NCBI GenBank assembly: GCA_902362875.1
Contig: CABIYF010000001.1
Location: 109,085 to 173,084 of the forward strand
Direction of reading: 5' to 3'
Length of the DNA: 64,000 nucleotides
DNA from: Eubacteriaceae bacterium
GTDB taxonomy: Bacteria > Bacillota > Clostridia > Lachnospirales > Lachnospiraceae
Every line of letters begins with the position of its first letter. The first letter of the stretch is position 1. Under the pieces are notes generated by a model. The model worked only from the letters and a program-made list of their open reading frames with translations. It was not told the origin of the DNA and made no database searches. Shown in pieces: positions 43,888-51,534 of this stretch. The position numbers and the translations under genes are program-made.

Positions 43888-45300
43888 ATGATCATTGCAG
43901 TTGCAGGTTCCGGTGGAAAAACAACGAGAGTTCATAAGTTAGCACAGTATTATAGAAGTCTTGGAAAGAAAGTCTTTGTCACAACGACAACTCATATGAA
44001 AAAGGAATCCGATACCGTGATCCCTAAAAATATAGAAGATATTCCAAAGCAATTAAATGAAACCGGATATTGTATGGCAGGAACGCTTGTGACGTCAGAA
44101 GATGCGCCAGTACAAAAGATCGGACCATTACCAGAAGACTTCTATGAAATTGCAGTAAAAGAAGCAGATATTACGTTGGTAGAAGCTGATGGTTCCAGAG
44201 GAATGCCGGCAAAGGTTCCAGCAGATTATGAACCAGTGATTCCTGAAAATGTCGATGAGATTCATATCGTGATCGGAATGTCAGCACTTGGAAAACCAGC
44301 CAGCGAGGTTGTTCACAGACTTTCCTTAGCGGATAAGGATTTAGAGATCAAAGAAGATACGATCCTTACACCGCTGCATTTACAAAAATTACTGAAGAAA
44401 GGATATCTAGGACCATTGAGAGAGCAATATAAAGATACGAAAATCAAAGTATACCCAGGGCAGACAGACACACTATATCAAAGAGTGATCGCTCGATTCT
44501 TACAGGAAGAAAAAGATGTCACACAGATCAAGGAAGATTGGTTTAAGATTCAACCAAAATTAGTTATCTTTGGGGCTGGACATGTAGCGATCCAGTTACT
44601 CCAGATAGCAAAATTTTTAGATTTCTACACGATTATGATCGATGACAGAGAAGAATTTGCAGACCCAGAGAAGCTTCCACAGGCAGATGAAGTTTACTGC
44701 AGAGATTTTCATAATATAGAAGATATTTTACCAGAACAAGATAACGCATTTTATGTGGTTGTCACACGTGGACATGCAAATGACAGATTATGTGCAGAAA
44801 CAGTATTACGAAGACCATATCTTTATCTTGGAATGATCGGAAGTAAAGGAAAAGTTGCAAAAACCTTTGAGACAATGAAAGAAGAAGGATACAGCGAAGA
44901 ACAGATCAGCACGATCCATGCACCAATCGGATTAAAGATTGGCGCAAGAACGCCAGAAGAGATTGCGATCAGTATTGCAGCAGAGATGATCGCAATTAAA
45001 AATCATGAGACAGAAAGTACGATGAGTAAAGAACTTTTTGAGACAAAAGAATCAGGTGTGCTGTGCATTATCACAAAGAAATCTGGTTCATCTCCACGAG
45101 GTGTCGGAAGTATGATGCTTGTCACAAAAGATGGAATCATTGGAAGTATCGGTGGAGGAAACTTAGAAAAGACTGTTATGGAAGAAGCACCATCGATGAA
45201 AGAGATCACAAGAAAAGAATACGATCTATCGAACGCACAGAGTGCAACACTTGGCATGATCTGTGGTGGTAAAAATGAAATATTATATGTTCCAGTATAA
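43888..45300 (+). CDS. YqeC - XdhC fusion with reversed XdhC domain order
   Basis: 470 aa from ATG 43888 (AAAGAGGAAAAAG upstream). Residues about 1-205 are YqeC, with P-loop 'GSGGKTTRVHKL' near 7-18. About 222-365 are the XdhC Rossmann domain ('VIFGAGHVAIQLLQIAKFL' start, 'RGHANDRLCAE'). About 380-470 match the XdhC_CoxI domain ('KSGSSPRGVGSMMLV', 'GSIGGGNLE'), which in ordinary XdhC comes before the Rossmann domain. XdhC proteins bind and sulfurate molybdenum cofactor for hydroxylases. This protein probably matures the selenium-containing cofactor. Confidence 0.87.
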   Translation: MIIAVAGSGGKTTRVHKLAQYYRSLGKKVFVTTTTHMKKESDTVIPKNIEDIPKQLNETGYCMAGTLVTSEDAPVQKIGPLPEDFYEIAVKEADITLVEADGSRGMPAKVPADYEPVIPENVDEIHIVIGMSALGKPASEVVHRLSLADKDLEIKEDTILTPLHLQKLLKKGYLGPLREQYKDTKIKVYPGQTDTLYQRVIARFLQEEKDVTQIKEDWFKIQPKLVIFGAGHVAIQLLQIAKFLDFYTIMIDDREEFADPEKLPQADEVYCRDFHNIEDILPEQDNAFYVVVTRGHANDRLCAETVLRRPYLYLGMIGSKGKVAKTFETMKEEGYSEEQISTIHAPIGLKIGARTPEEIAISIAAEMIAIKNHETESTMSKELFETKESGVLCIITKKSGSSPRGVGSMMLVTKDGIIGSIGGGNLEKTVMEEAPSMKEITRKEYDLSNAQSATLGMICGGKNEILYVPV

Positions 45301-45330
45301 AAAGACGGAAAAACAACACAGGAGTAGAAA

Positions 45331-46521
45331 ATGGGAAAATACAATTTTGACGAAGTAATCGACAGACATGGAACAGACTGTCTAAAATATGATTTTGGAA
45401 TGAAGAGAAAAGGAAGAGATGATTTACTTCCATTATGGGTAGCAGATATGGATTTTCGTCTGCCAGATGAGATTCTTGATGAATTCCACAAAAGAATCGA
45501 TCATGGAATTTTTGGATATACAGATCCGTTGGATGACTATTTTGATGCGATGAATCACTGGTTTTCCACACGATATGGATATACGATCGATTCAGAATGG
45601 GTAACACTTGGTGCAGGAATCGTTTACGCACTAGGAACAAGTGTCAGAGCATTTACCGAAGAAGGCGATACAATGATGGTAATGCAGCCAGTTTACTATC
45701 CATTCAGTGAAGTTATCAAAAATGATGGAAGAAAACTGGTAAACTGCCAGCTTTGTTATGAAAACAATCATTATTCCATCGATTTTGAAAAAATGGAACA
45801 GATGATCAAAGAAGAAAATGTAAAAGCACTGATCTTCTGTAATCCGCACAACCCAGTCGGAAGAGTCTGGACAAGAGAAGAGATGGAACAAGTGGCAGAA
45901 ATCTGTCTTAAATATAATGTAGTCTGGATGGTTGATGAGATGCACTGTGATTTCATTTTCCCTGGACATGAGTTTACAAGCTGTATGAATCTGGATGAAA
46001 AATATCGCGAGATCATTGCACTTTACAGTTCTCCAGGAAAGACATTTAATGTTGCAGGATTACAGCCGGCCAATATCATTATTCCAAATGAAGAATTAAG
46101 AAAGAAATATCAGTGGGCCAATACACAGGCAGCTTACAGTCAGGGAAGCTTAATGGGACAGTTAGCTGTAAAAGTATGCTATACAAAAGGTGCAGAATGG
46201 GTTGATGAGCTGGTAGAATATATCTATGAAAATGTGCAATATATGAGTAAGTTTGTAAAAGAAAACTTCCCAAAGGCTACAATGGTACAACCAGAAGGAA
46301 CTTATCTTGTATGGGTTGATTTTTCTGGATATGGATTTAGTAATGAAGAATTAGAACACTTGATGTTAGAAGAAGCAAAATTATGGCTGGATTCAGGAAT
46401 TATCTTTGGACCAGAGACAGCACAGTTTGAGCGTTTCAATGTTGCGTGTCCACGAGTGACAGTAAAGCAGGCGTTGACACAATTAAAAGATGCTTTGGAT
46501 AAACATTTGGCGGAGAAATAA
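45331..46521 (+). CDS. PatB/MalY-type cystathionine beta-lyase (PLP C-S lyase)
   Basis: 396 aa; start follows ACAGGAGTAG. Fold-type I aminotransferase-like protein with MalY/PatB marks: 'LLPLWVADMDFRLP' near residues 32-45, 'FCNPHNPVGRVWTREE' near 169, 'DEMHCDF' near 211, and PLP Lys in 'SSPGKTFNVAGLQ' near 236. It cleaves cystathionine or other S-substituted cysteines. It follows the selenium operon by 30 bases with no terminator, so co-transcription is likely; cleavage of a selenium amino acid is possible but unproven. Confidence 0.85.
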   Translation: MGKYNFDEVIDRHGTDCLKYDFGMKRKGRDDLLPLWVADMDFRLPDEILDEFHKRIDHGIFGYTDPLDDYFDAMNHWFSTRYGYTIDSEWVTLGAGIVYALGTSVRAFTEEGDTMMVMQPVYYPFSEVIKNDGRKLVNCQLCYENNHYSIDFEKMEQMIKEENVKALIFCNPHNPVGRVWTREEMEQVAEICLKYNVVWMVDEMHCDFIFPGHEFTSCMNLDEKYREIIALYSSPGKTFNVAGLQPANIIIPNEELRKKYQWANTQAAYSQGSLMGQLAVKVCYTKGAEWVDELVEYIYENVQYMSKFVKENFPKATMVQPEGTYLVWVDFSGYGFSNEELEHLMLEEAKLWLDSGIIFGPETAQFERFNVACPRVTVKQALTQLKDALDKHLAEK

Positions 46522-46565
46522 AATGGATATGTGATAGAAAAAAGAATGTAAGGAAAAAATAAGAG

Positions 46566-46760
46566 ATGGATAAACAAAAGAAAAATCTAGGAGCAGTGGC
46601 TTTTTTTCCACTGATCGTATTTTTGGTATGTTATGTGGGATTACATTTACTTTGATGGGAGTCGATGATCCATTTGGAAAATTTCCACGTCATGTTGCAC
46701 TTTTAGCAGGTTGTGCAGTAACATTTCTGATTCCAGGAGTGTTTTTAATGTGCTGTTTTA
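46566..46760 (+). pseudogene. 5' fragment of an NhaC-like Na+/H+ antiporter gene
   Basis: ATG 46566 opens a frame with 'FFPLIVFLVCYVGLHLL', the first span of NhaC-family antiporters, which stops early. After a frame change, 'FTLMGVDDPFGKF' and 'VALLAGCAVTFLIPG' continue the antiporter N-terminus. The match breaks off near 46750-46760, where an unrelated A/T-rich open frame begins. The rest of the gene is not in the window. It marks the likely left edge of the mobile region. Confidence 0.6.
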
Positions 46761-46983
46761 TCTCTACATCCGTCGAGATTACAATGGGAACAAATTAGAT
46801 CAATGCCTGAAAATCCTTGAGTTTACGCTGGTTACTAAGAATTTAATTTATAAGAAAATAGAAGGAAATTCTAGAAAAAAACAGTTTTTACAAGAAATCG
46901 ACATTTCTGTAGTCCTTGATGATGTTGTTATAGGAACATTGAATCCTGATTTTATAAATAAAAGTAAATCATCAAATAGATGA
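46761..46983 (+). pseudogene. Unrecognised ORF remnant at the mobile-element edge
   Basis: About 70 codons in frame from the nhaC junction ('DQCLKILEF', 'EIDISVVLDDVVIGTLNPDF') ending at 46983, with no start codon of its own preceded by a ribosome site. Highly A/T-rich. Probably the 3' part of an accessory gene joined to the antiporter fragment by deletion. Confidence 0.4.
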
Positions 46984-46990
46984 TAAATTA

Positions 46991-47027
46991 TAGGGATACT
47001 TTAATTACAAAGTATCTCTATTTTTTT
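46991..47027 (+). terminator. Terminator
   Basis: TAGGGATACTTT pairs with AAAGTATCTCTA (one G-U) across six bases and is followed by seven T. Confidence 0.8.
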
Positions 47028-47059
47028 ATACAAAATTTATAAAGAAGGGAGAAAATGCA

Positions 47060-47125
47060 ATGAAGAACACAGCGATAAGTGCAACAAAAAAGAATACTCA
47101 TAACATAACATTTCCAAAAAAATAA
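47060..47125 (+). CDS. Possible 21-aa peptide
   Basis: ATG follows AAGAAGGGAG at good spacing; the peptide is Lys/Thr/Asn-rich ('MKNTAISATKK' start). It lies 20 bases before the DUF3970 gene. It may be only a leader peptide for translation of the downstream gene. Confidence 0.3.
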   Translation: MKNTAISATKKNTHNITFPKK

Positions 47126-47144
47126 AAATGGGAGGAGGCATGAG

Positions 47145-47312
47145 ATGTTAAAAATCAGAATGCAAGGAATGACAAGCGACATTGAATGGTTCCAAAAAAT
47201 CTTAGAGGAAGATAAAAGAATCAGAGTACTTGGGATTTCAGAACCATTTGCAAACAAAGGAACAAATAAATATTTTCGAGTTTATGCAGAAGTAAATAAA
47301 AAAGAAAAGTAG
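47145..47312 (+). CDS. DUF3970-family small protein, 55 aa
   Basis: ATG follows GGGAGGAGGC. The sequence 'MLKIRMQGMTSDIEWF', then 'SEPFANKGTNKYFRVYAEV' near residues 32-50, fits DUF3970, a small alpha/beta protein found on plasmids and integrative elements of Firmicutes. Role unknown. It is 16 bases before parA. Confidence 0.7.
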   Translation: MLKIRMQGMTSDIEWFQKILEEDKRIRVLGISEPFANKGTNKYFRVYAEVNKKEK

Positions 47313-47328
47313 AAAGAGAGGAAATGTT

Positions 47329-48204
47329 ATGTGTAGAGTAATCGCAATCGCCAATCAAAAGGGTGGAGTAGGAAAAACAACAACAGCAATCAATTTAGGA
47401 ATTGGATTAGTTAGACAAGGAAAAAGAGTATTATTAGTAGACCTCGATCCACAGGGACATTTAACAATAGGTCTAGGATTTTCAAAAAAAGTTCCAGTAA
47501 CTTTAAAAAATATGTTAGAAAATATTGTTATGGGGATTAAATTTGATCCTAGAGAAGTAATTTTACATCATGAAGAAGGAGTCGATGTAATTCCGTCTAA
47601 TAAATTACTTTCAGGTTTGGATGTGTCATTGATAATGGCAGAGGATCGAGAAATAATATTAAGAGAATATTTGATGCTACTCAAAGAAGATTATGATTTT
47701 ATGATTATAGATTGTATGCCATCTTTAGGAATGTTGACAATCAATGCTCTAACAGCCGCAGATAGTGTATTGATTCCAATGGAGCCAGAATATTATGCAG
47801 CAGATGGCTTAACAGGAATAGTGAAAAGCATAAATCAGGAAGATGCAGAATCAGAAGTACAGAATAGTGAAAATCACAATTCAGAAGTTGTGAAAAACAA
47901 TATTCTGGAGTTCTCAAAATCACAATCAAATAAGACTAATATAAATAAAACTGATAATAATCAATCTATCTTATCAAAAAACGTAGATTTATCAGAAGAT
48001 GAGATGGATAAGATTAACCATTACAGGAAAATTGTAAAGGAGCAGATATCGTATACAGCATTTGAACAAAATAAATTTTATCGCATAGAGTTAGTAGACG
48101 AGTTGGTAGAACTAATGACAGAAATATTCATGATGCCGGATGAATCATTTGAAAGAGTGAACGGCACAGAAAAATCTATAGCGGTTATTAAGAGTCGAAT
48201 GTGA
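47329..48204 (+). CDS. ParA/Soj-family ATPase
   Basis: 291 aa. Deviant Walker A 'KGGVGKTT' at residues 11-18, 'LLVDLDPQGHLT' near 36, and 'DFMIIDCMPSLGMLTINAL' near 123 are intact. After 'MEPEYYAADGLTGIVKSI' the protein departs from the family: an Asn/Ser/Glu-rich low-complexity stretch (about 170-215) and a short helical end replace the usual ParA C-terminus. No parB follows. It probably belongs to the element's maintenance, but the altered C-terminus may mean loss of function or a fusion. Confidence 0.82.
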   Translation: MCRVIAIANQKGGVGKTTTAINLGIGLVRQGKRVLLVDLDPQGHLTIGLGFSKKVPVTLKNMLENIVMGIKFDPREVILHHEEGVDVIPSNKLLSGLDVSLIMAEDREIILREYLMLLKEDYDFMIIDCMPSLGMLTINALTAADSVLIPMEPEYYAADGLTGIVKSINQEDAESEVQNSENHNSEVVKNNILEFSKSQSNKTNINKTDNNQSILSKNVDLSEDEMDKINHYRKIVKEQISYTAFEQNKFYRIELVDELVELMTEIFMMPDESFERVNGTEKSIAVIKSRM

Positions 48205-48259
48205 ATATTAGATTAATAGAATTGTAAATAACATTAAGCAGTGTAAGAACAGCATCTAT

Positions 48260-48517
48260 GTGACAAAAGAAGAACAGAAAATATTACAAGAATACATAGA
48301 AAAAATATATATGGCTCAACAACAATGCTATGGAAAATATCATACCTATTCCAAAGATAATCAGGAGAAATTGGTAGAACTAGAGAAGGAGCTAAAGGCA
48401 ATTGGATATGAAATTTTTGATATTTTAAATGATATGTTACTCGGAAAAATTACGATATATCAAAAAGAAATCTTAATTGAAAAATTGAAATTAGTTGAAA
48501 AATTTCTAAATATGTGA
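48260..48517 (+). CDS. Small helical protein, 85 aa, unknown
   Basis: GTG start; an ATG two bases earlier is out of frame and stops at once. The product is predicted fully helical with heptad-like Leu/Ile spacing and a C-terminal 'KLKLVEKFLNM'. No family recognised. It lies between parA and a converging minus-strand pair. Confidence 0.45.
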   Translation: MTKEEQKILQEYIEKIYMAQQQCYGKYHTYSKDNQEKLVELEKELKAIGYEIFDILNDMLLGKITIYQKEILIEKLKLVEKFLNM

Positions 48518-48551
48518 AATAAAAAGAAGTTTAAGAGAAAAAATAATATAA

Positions 48552-48618
48552 TAAATACCCGTCATTAAAAAATTATTTGAATGAGTACTCAAAATTTTGA
48601 TGACTGGTATTTATTTTA
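48552..48618. terminator. Bidirectional terminator between converging genes
   Basis: AAATACC-GTCAT pairs with ATGAC-GGTATTT, enclosing about 35 bases with a further AAATT/AATTT pairing, with T- and A-runs outside. It overlaps the stop of the minus-strand 174-aa gene. Confidence 0.55.
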
Positions 48619-49097
48619 GTAGTGATTTCGATTATTTTTTTCAAAAATAATCCTTCTTGAGTTGTCAATTGTTGTAACAAATTAATAGCTTCATTGTTTC
48701 CTTTAATCCCATATATTGTTACAGAAAAATCTCCACATATACTTATAAGAAACTTTGGTGTAGAAAACAATATTTGGAGTGATGAAAAATCTGTTAATAT
48801 AACCTGTTTTATTATTTTGGAAAATTTAGAAGGTAAATAATGGCGGATATTACTATTAAAATCCAAAGTAGAGTTAATGGGAATGTCTTTTGTTGGTTCC
48901 GTTAAATATACTTTGCAAGGATAGTAGTATATTATTTTTAAAATGATTTTTGTTATTTTTTCACTAAAAGAAGACAAATAATGCTTTTCAAAATATTCTT
49001 CTAGCTCTAAAAAATTGGGATCATCTGTATTATAAGGAATATAATCTATATAGTAATAATCTGTTGTTTGTTGTAATAAATCAATGGTTTCATACAT
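48573..49097 (-). CDS. Putative immunity protein, 174 aa
   Basis: Acidic, Tyr- and Ile-rich cytoplasmic protein without signal peptide or membrane span ('MYETIDLLQQTTDYYY' start). It lies nine bases downstream of the secreted toxin-like gene on the same strand, the normal place for a cognate immunity gene. I recognise no family, so the assignment rests on position. Confidence 0.45.
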   Translation of the reverse strand: MYETIDLLQQTTDYYYIDYIPYNTDDPNFLELEEYFEKHYLSSFSEKITKIILKIIYYYPCKVYLTEPTKDIPINSTLDFNSNIRHYLPSKFSKIIKQVILTDFSSLQILFSTPKFLISICGDFSVTIYGIKGNNEAINLLQQLTTQEGLFLKKIIEITTKINTSHQNFEYSFK

Positions 49098-49106
49098 AAT
49101 AATTAC

Positions 49107-49598
49107 CTACTTTCCTAATACTTCTCCGTTTTTTCCTAGTGAAGCAATTCTATTTCCCTTTTTGTCTTTTAATTTCCATTTACGACCACCATGTCCGGCC
49201 GTATCTTTATCTATAGCCCAACCACCTTCTTCTTTATAAGAAGTTTTACCTTTGACTTTATTTTTAAATTTTCCTAAATTAACATCACCATTTTTTTTAC
49301 GTAATCTTTTGGGTATGCCAGCACCAATAGCAGCAATACGTGCAGAGGAGTTACCAGTTTCAGAAATTAATATTGTATGATCGAGTAAACTCTCAAATTC
49401 AGCAATTGAGTAATAAGTTCCATTAATTATTACACCAGAGTTGTTTATAATAACATTATTGGAAACTTCATTGTTTGCAGATTCATATTCTTGATTTGAT
49501 GTAGAATTTTGTGCAAATGTTACAGTTGTTGTATTTATGGCTATCAAACATGACAATCCTAAAGCAACATATTTTTTTAGTTTTTTTAATTTTAACAT
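49107..49598 (-). CDS. Secreted toxin-like protein with C-terminal toxin domain
   Basis: 163 aa from the ATG at 49598 (AAAGAGAT upstream); an in-frame start at 49637 would add 13 residues. Signal peptide at about residues 1-30 ('LSCLIAINTTTVTFA'), an Asn/Ser-rich middle, then a basic C-terminal domain from about 105 ending 'AGHGGRKWKLKDKKGNRIAS'. This Gly/Trp/Lys ending is like the short C-terminal domains of polymorphic nuclease-type toxins. It is followed by a possible immunity gene and has its own strong promoter. Confidence 0.6.
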   Translation of the reverse strand: MLKLKKLKKYVALGLSCLIAINTTTVTFAQNSTSNQEYESANNEVSNNVIINNSGVIINGTYYSIAEFESLLDHTILISETGNSSARIAAIGAGIPKRLRKKNGDVNLGKFKNKVKGKTSYKEEGGWAIDKDTAGHGGRKWKLKDKKGNRIASLGKNGEVLGK

Positions 49599-49654
49599 AA
49601 AAATATCTCTTTGTATAATGGTTTGTATTTTTCGCACGTACGATTTTATATGTA

Positions 49655-49683
49655 AGTATAATACTATCTATAATATGTGTCAA
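49655..49683 (-). promoter_or_regulatory. Promoter of the toxin-like gene
   Basis: On the minus strand, perfect TTGACA (complement of 49678-49683), 17 bases, TATACT (complement of 49655-49660), giving a leader of about 50 bases. The remaining gap to the relaxase (49684-49903) is A/T-rich; no clear oriT inverted repeat was found. Confidence 0.7.
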
Positions 49684-49903
49684 CTATTACATATATTATA
49701 AAGGTATTGTAAAAAGATTTTATATTTAATGATTATGATTTTATTCAGTTTTGCTTCAATAATGGTTATAAATAAAATTTAATTTAAGAAGGAGTAATTT
49801 AGACAATATGGGACATGTTTTATGTTAATTTAAAAGTGGTATCAAAAATGAGAAAAAGTAGAGTAGGTGCTGTTAAAAATATATTTTTTAGGGAGGCAAA
49901 GAT

Positions 49904-51181
49904 ATGGCAATTTCAAAATTAATGCACATGAAAGAAACGGCAGGCAATCCATCCAGACATTTGAAGAGGGCAATCGAATATATTATGAATCCTGAAAAAA
50001 CGAATAATCAAAAGTATGTGAAAGTAAATCAGGCATTGCATGTAAATCAAATTAATTCAGAGCAGATTTATGAAAGAATGTTACATACAAAAAGAATTTT
50101 TGGCAAGGAATGGGGTAGACAGGGATATCATTTTATTATCAGTTTTGCAGATCAGGATCATATAACACCAGAAGAAGTCGTTCAAATTATCGATGAAATC
50201 CAGAAGGAATACTTAAAAGATGCCTATGAATGTGTCTATGCGGTCCATGATAATACGGAACATTTGCATGGGCATTTGATCTTTAATTCAATTGATTGTG
50301 TGAAAGGCATGAAATATCATTATAAAAAAGGAGATTGGGAAAAGGACATTTTGCCGTGTGTGAATAAGGTGTGTAAAAAATGGGGATTGAAGGAATTACG
50401 ATTGGAAGAAAGAGTAGATCAAGAACGATATGGAGAGCATAAGAATAAATGGGATGATTTCTTAAGAGCAGAGATTGATGATATGATCCAAGAAGTAAGC
50501 ACGTATCAGGAGTTTTTAACAGAACTAACGAAAAGAGATTATGAATGGAAAGATGAAAAATATCTATCAATCCGTCCTAAAAAGATGGAAAAGAAACGTT
50601 TTCGAAGAACAGCTCAATTAGGAGAAGAGTATACAAAAGAACGTTTAGAGCAAAGAATATATGAAGAGAAGAAAAGGAAAAGAATAGAATATAAGATACA
50701 GAATCAACGTAAATATAAGAAAAAGTCCAATGTGAATGTCCAAGGAATACAAAAAAGAATTATATTATTTATTTGGCGTGGACAAAAATATAAAAATGAT
50801 CGATCCAGAAATTCAGATCGATCATCTTATTATGATCAAAAGAAATATATTCGACAGGCAATGTATTTACAATCCAGAGGATATTATAAAAAATCACAGA
50901 TTGTACAAAGAAATCAAGAATTATGGAAATTGGAGAAAGAAGCACAAAAAATAAGAAAAAAGATTTATAACCAGAAGCAAAAAACAAAAAATATACAGGA
51001 AGAAAAAATATCAGCTGATGAGCAACTAAAGGCAAATAATGAATTGAAAAGAATAAATAAGGTATTGAAAAGAATAAATAAGGTATTGAAAGATATTCGG
51101 AAAGAAAAGCAAATGACATATAGTATTATGAGAGAAATAGAAAATAAAAAACAAAAAAATAAAGAGAGGGGAAAACTATGA
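49904..51181 (+). CDS. MOBP-type relaxase
   Basis: 425 aa; start follows TTAGGGAGG. The probable nicking tyrosine is Tyr26 in 'RAIEYIMNP'; the metal-binding motif is 'HDNTEHLHGHLIFNS' near residues 112-126. These define Relaxase/VirD2-like MOBP proteins, which nick oriT and lead the strand into a recipient. The C-terminal 180 residues are a Lys/Arg-rich coiled coil. Within it a 12-residue unit 'ELKRINKVLK' occurs as imperfect tandem copies near 385-405. Its stop overlaps the next start by four bases. Confidence 0.87.
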   Translation: MAISKLMHMKETAGNPSRHLKRAIEYIMNPEKTNNQKYVKVNQALHVNQINSEQIYERMLHTKRIFGKEWGRQGYHFIISFADQDHITPEEVVQIIDEIQKEYLKDAYECVYAVHDNTEHLHGHLIFNSIDCVKGMKYHYKKGDWEKDILPCVNKVCKKWGLKELRLEERVDQERYGEHKNKWDDFLRAEIDDMIQEVSTYQEFLTELTKRDYEWKDEKYLSIRPKKMEKKRFRRTAQLGEEYTKERLEQRIYEEKKRKRIEYKIQNQRKYKKKSNVNVQGIQKRIILFIWRGQKYKNDRSRNSDRSSYYDQKKYIRQAMYLQSRGYYKKSQIVQRNQELWKLEKEAQKIRKKIYNQKQKTKNIQEEKISADEQLKANNELKRINKVLKRINKVLKDIRKEKQMTYSIMREIENKKQKNKERGKL

Positions 51182-51318
51182 AATTTGAGGAAGTAATCAA
51201 AATTGCAGGGAAGGAATATATCCAAGAGTTTTTAAGACAAGAGCATAAAGAAGCAAGATTATCTATAGGTTTTCAAATGAAAATGTGGTGGATGTTTCAA
51301 TATAACAAATACAAGTAA
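51178..51318 (+). CDS. Small protein coupled to relaxase, 46 aa
   Basis: ATG overlaps the relaxase stop (ATGA), with GAGAGGGG as ribosome site. The peptide is amphipathic ('MKFEEVIKIAGKEYIQEFL' start, 'KMWWMFQYNKYK' end). It may be a relaxosome accessory protein; no family recognised. Confidence 0.5.
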   Translation: MKFEEVIKIAGKEYIQEFLRQEHKEARLSIGFQMKMWWMFQYNKYK

Positions 51319-51327
51319 TTTGAAAAT

Positions 51328-51360
51328 ATTTGCAACTGTTTACTGGTTGCAAATTATTTT
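51328..51360 (+). terminator. Terminator after relaxase operon
   Basis: ATTTGCAAC and GTTGCAAAT form a perfect nine-base stem across nine bases, followed by TATTTT. Confidence 0.7.
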
Positions 51361-51390
51361 AAAACAATACATAGATAAAATAAGTAATAA

Positions 51391-51420
51391 TTGACAATAA
51401 TATATAGATAATTATATAAT
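51391..51420 (+). promoter_or_regulatory. Promoter upstream of amidase-domain gene
   Basis: Perfect TTGACA (51391-51396), 18 bases, perfect TATAAT (51415-51420). Confidence 0.75.
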
Positions 51421-51534
51421 AGAAATAAATAGAACATGGGGTAATTAAAAATATATTGAGAAGGAGATGATACAAGAATATAATTTTGAGGAAAACGGTG
51501 CTAAGGAAAAGATAAGCAGATTGGAGGGCTCATT

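Noticed and set aside
49850..49920. ATG frame of 24 codons just before the relaxase
   Set aside because: It overlaps the relaxase start, lacks a ribosome site and shows no family features.
51030..51100. Direct repeats in the relaxase C-terminus as a mobile repeat or CRISPR
   Set aside because: They are imperfect tandem codon repeats in a Lys-rich coiled coil; no CRISPR-like spacer pattern occurs anywhere in the window.
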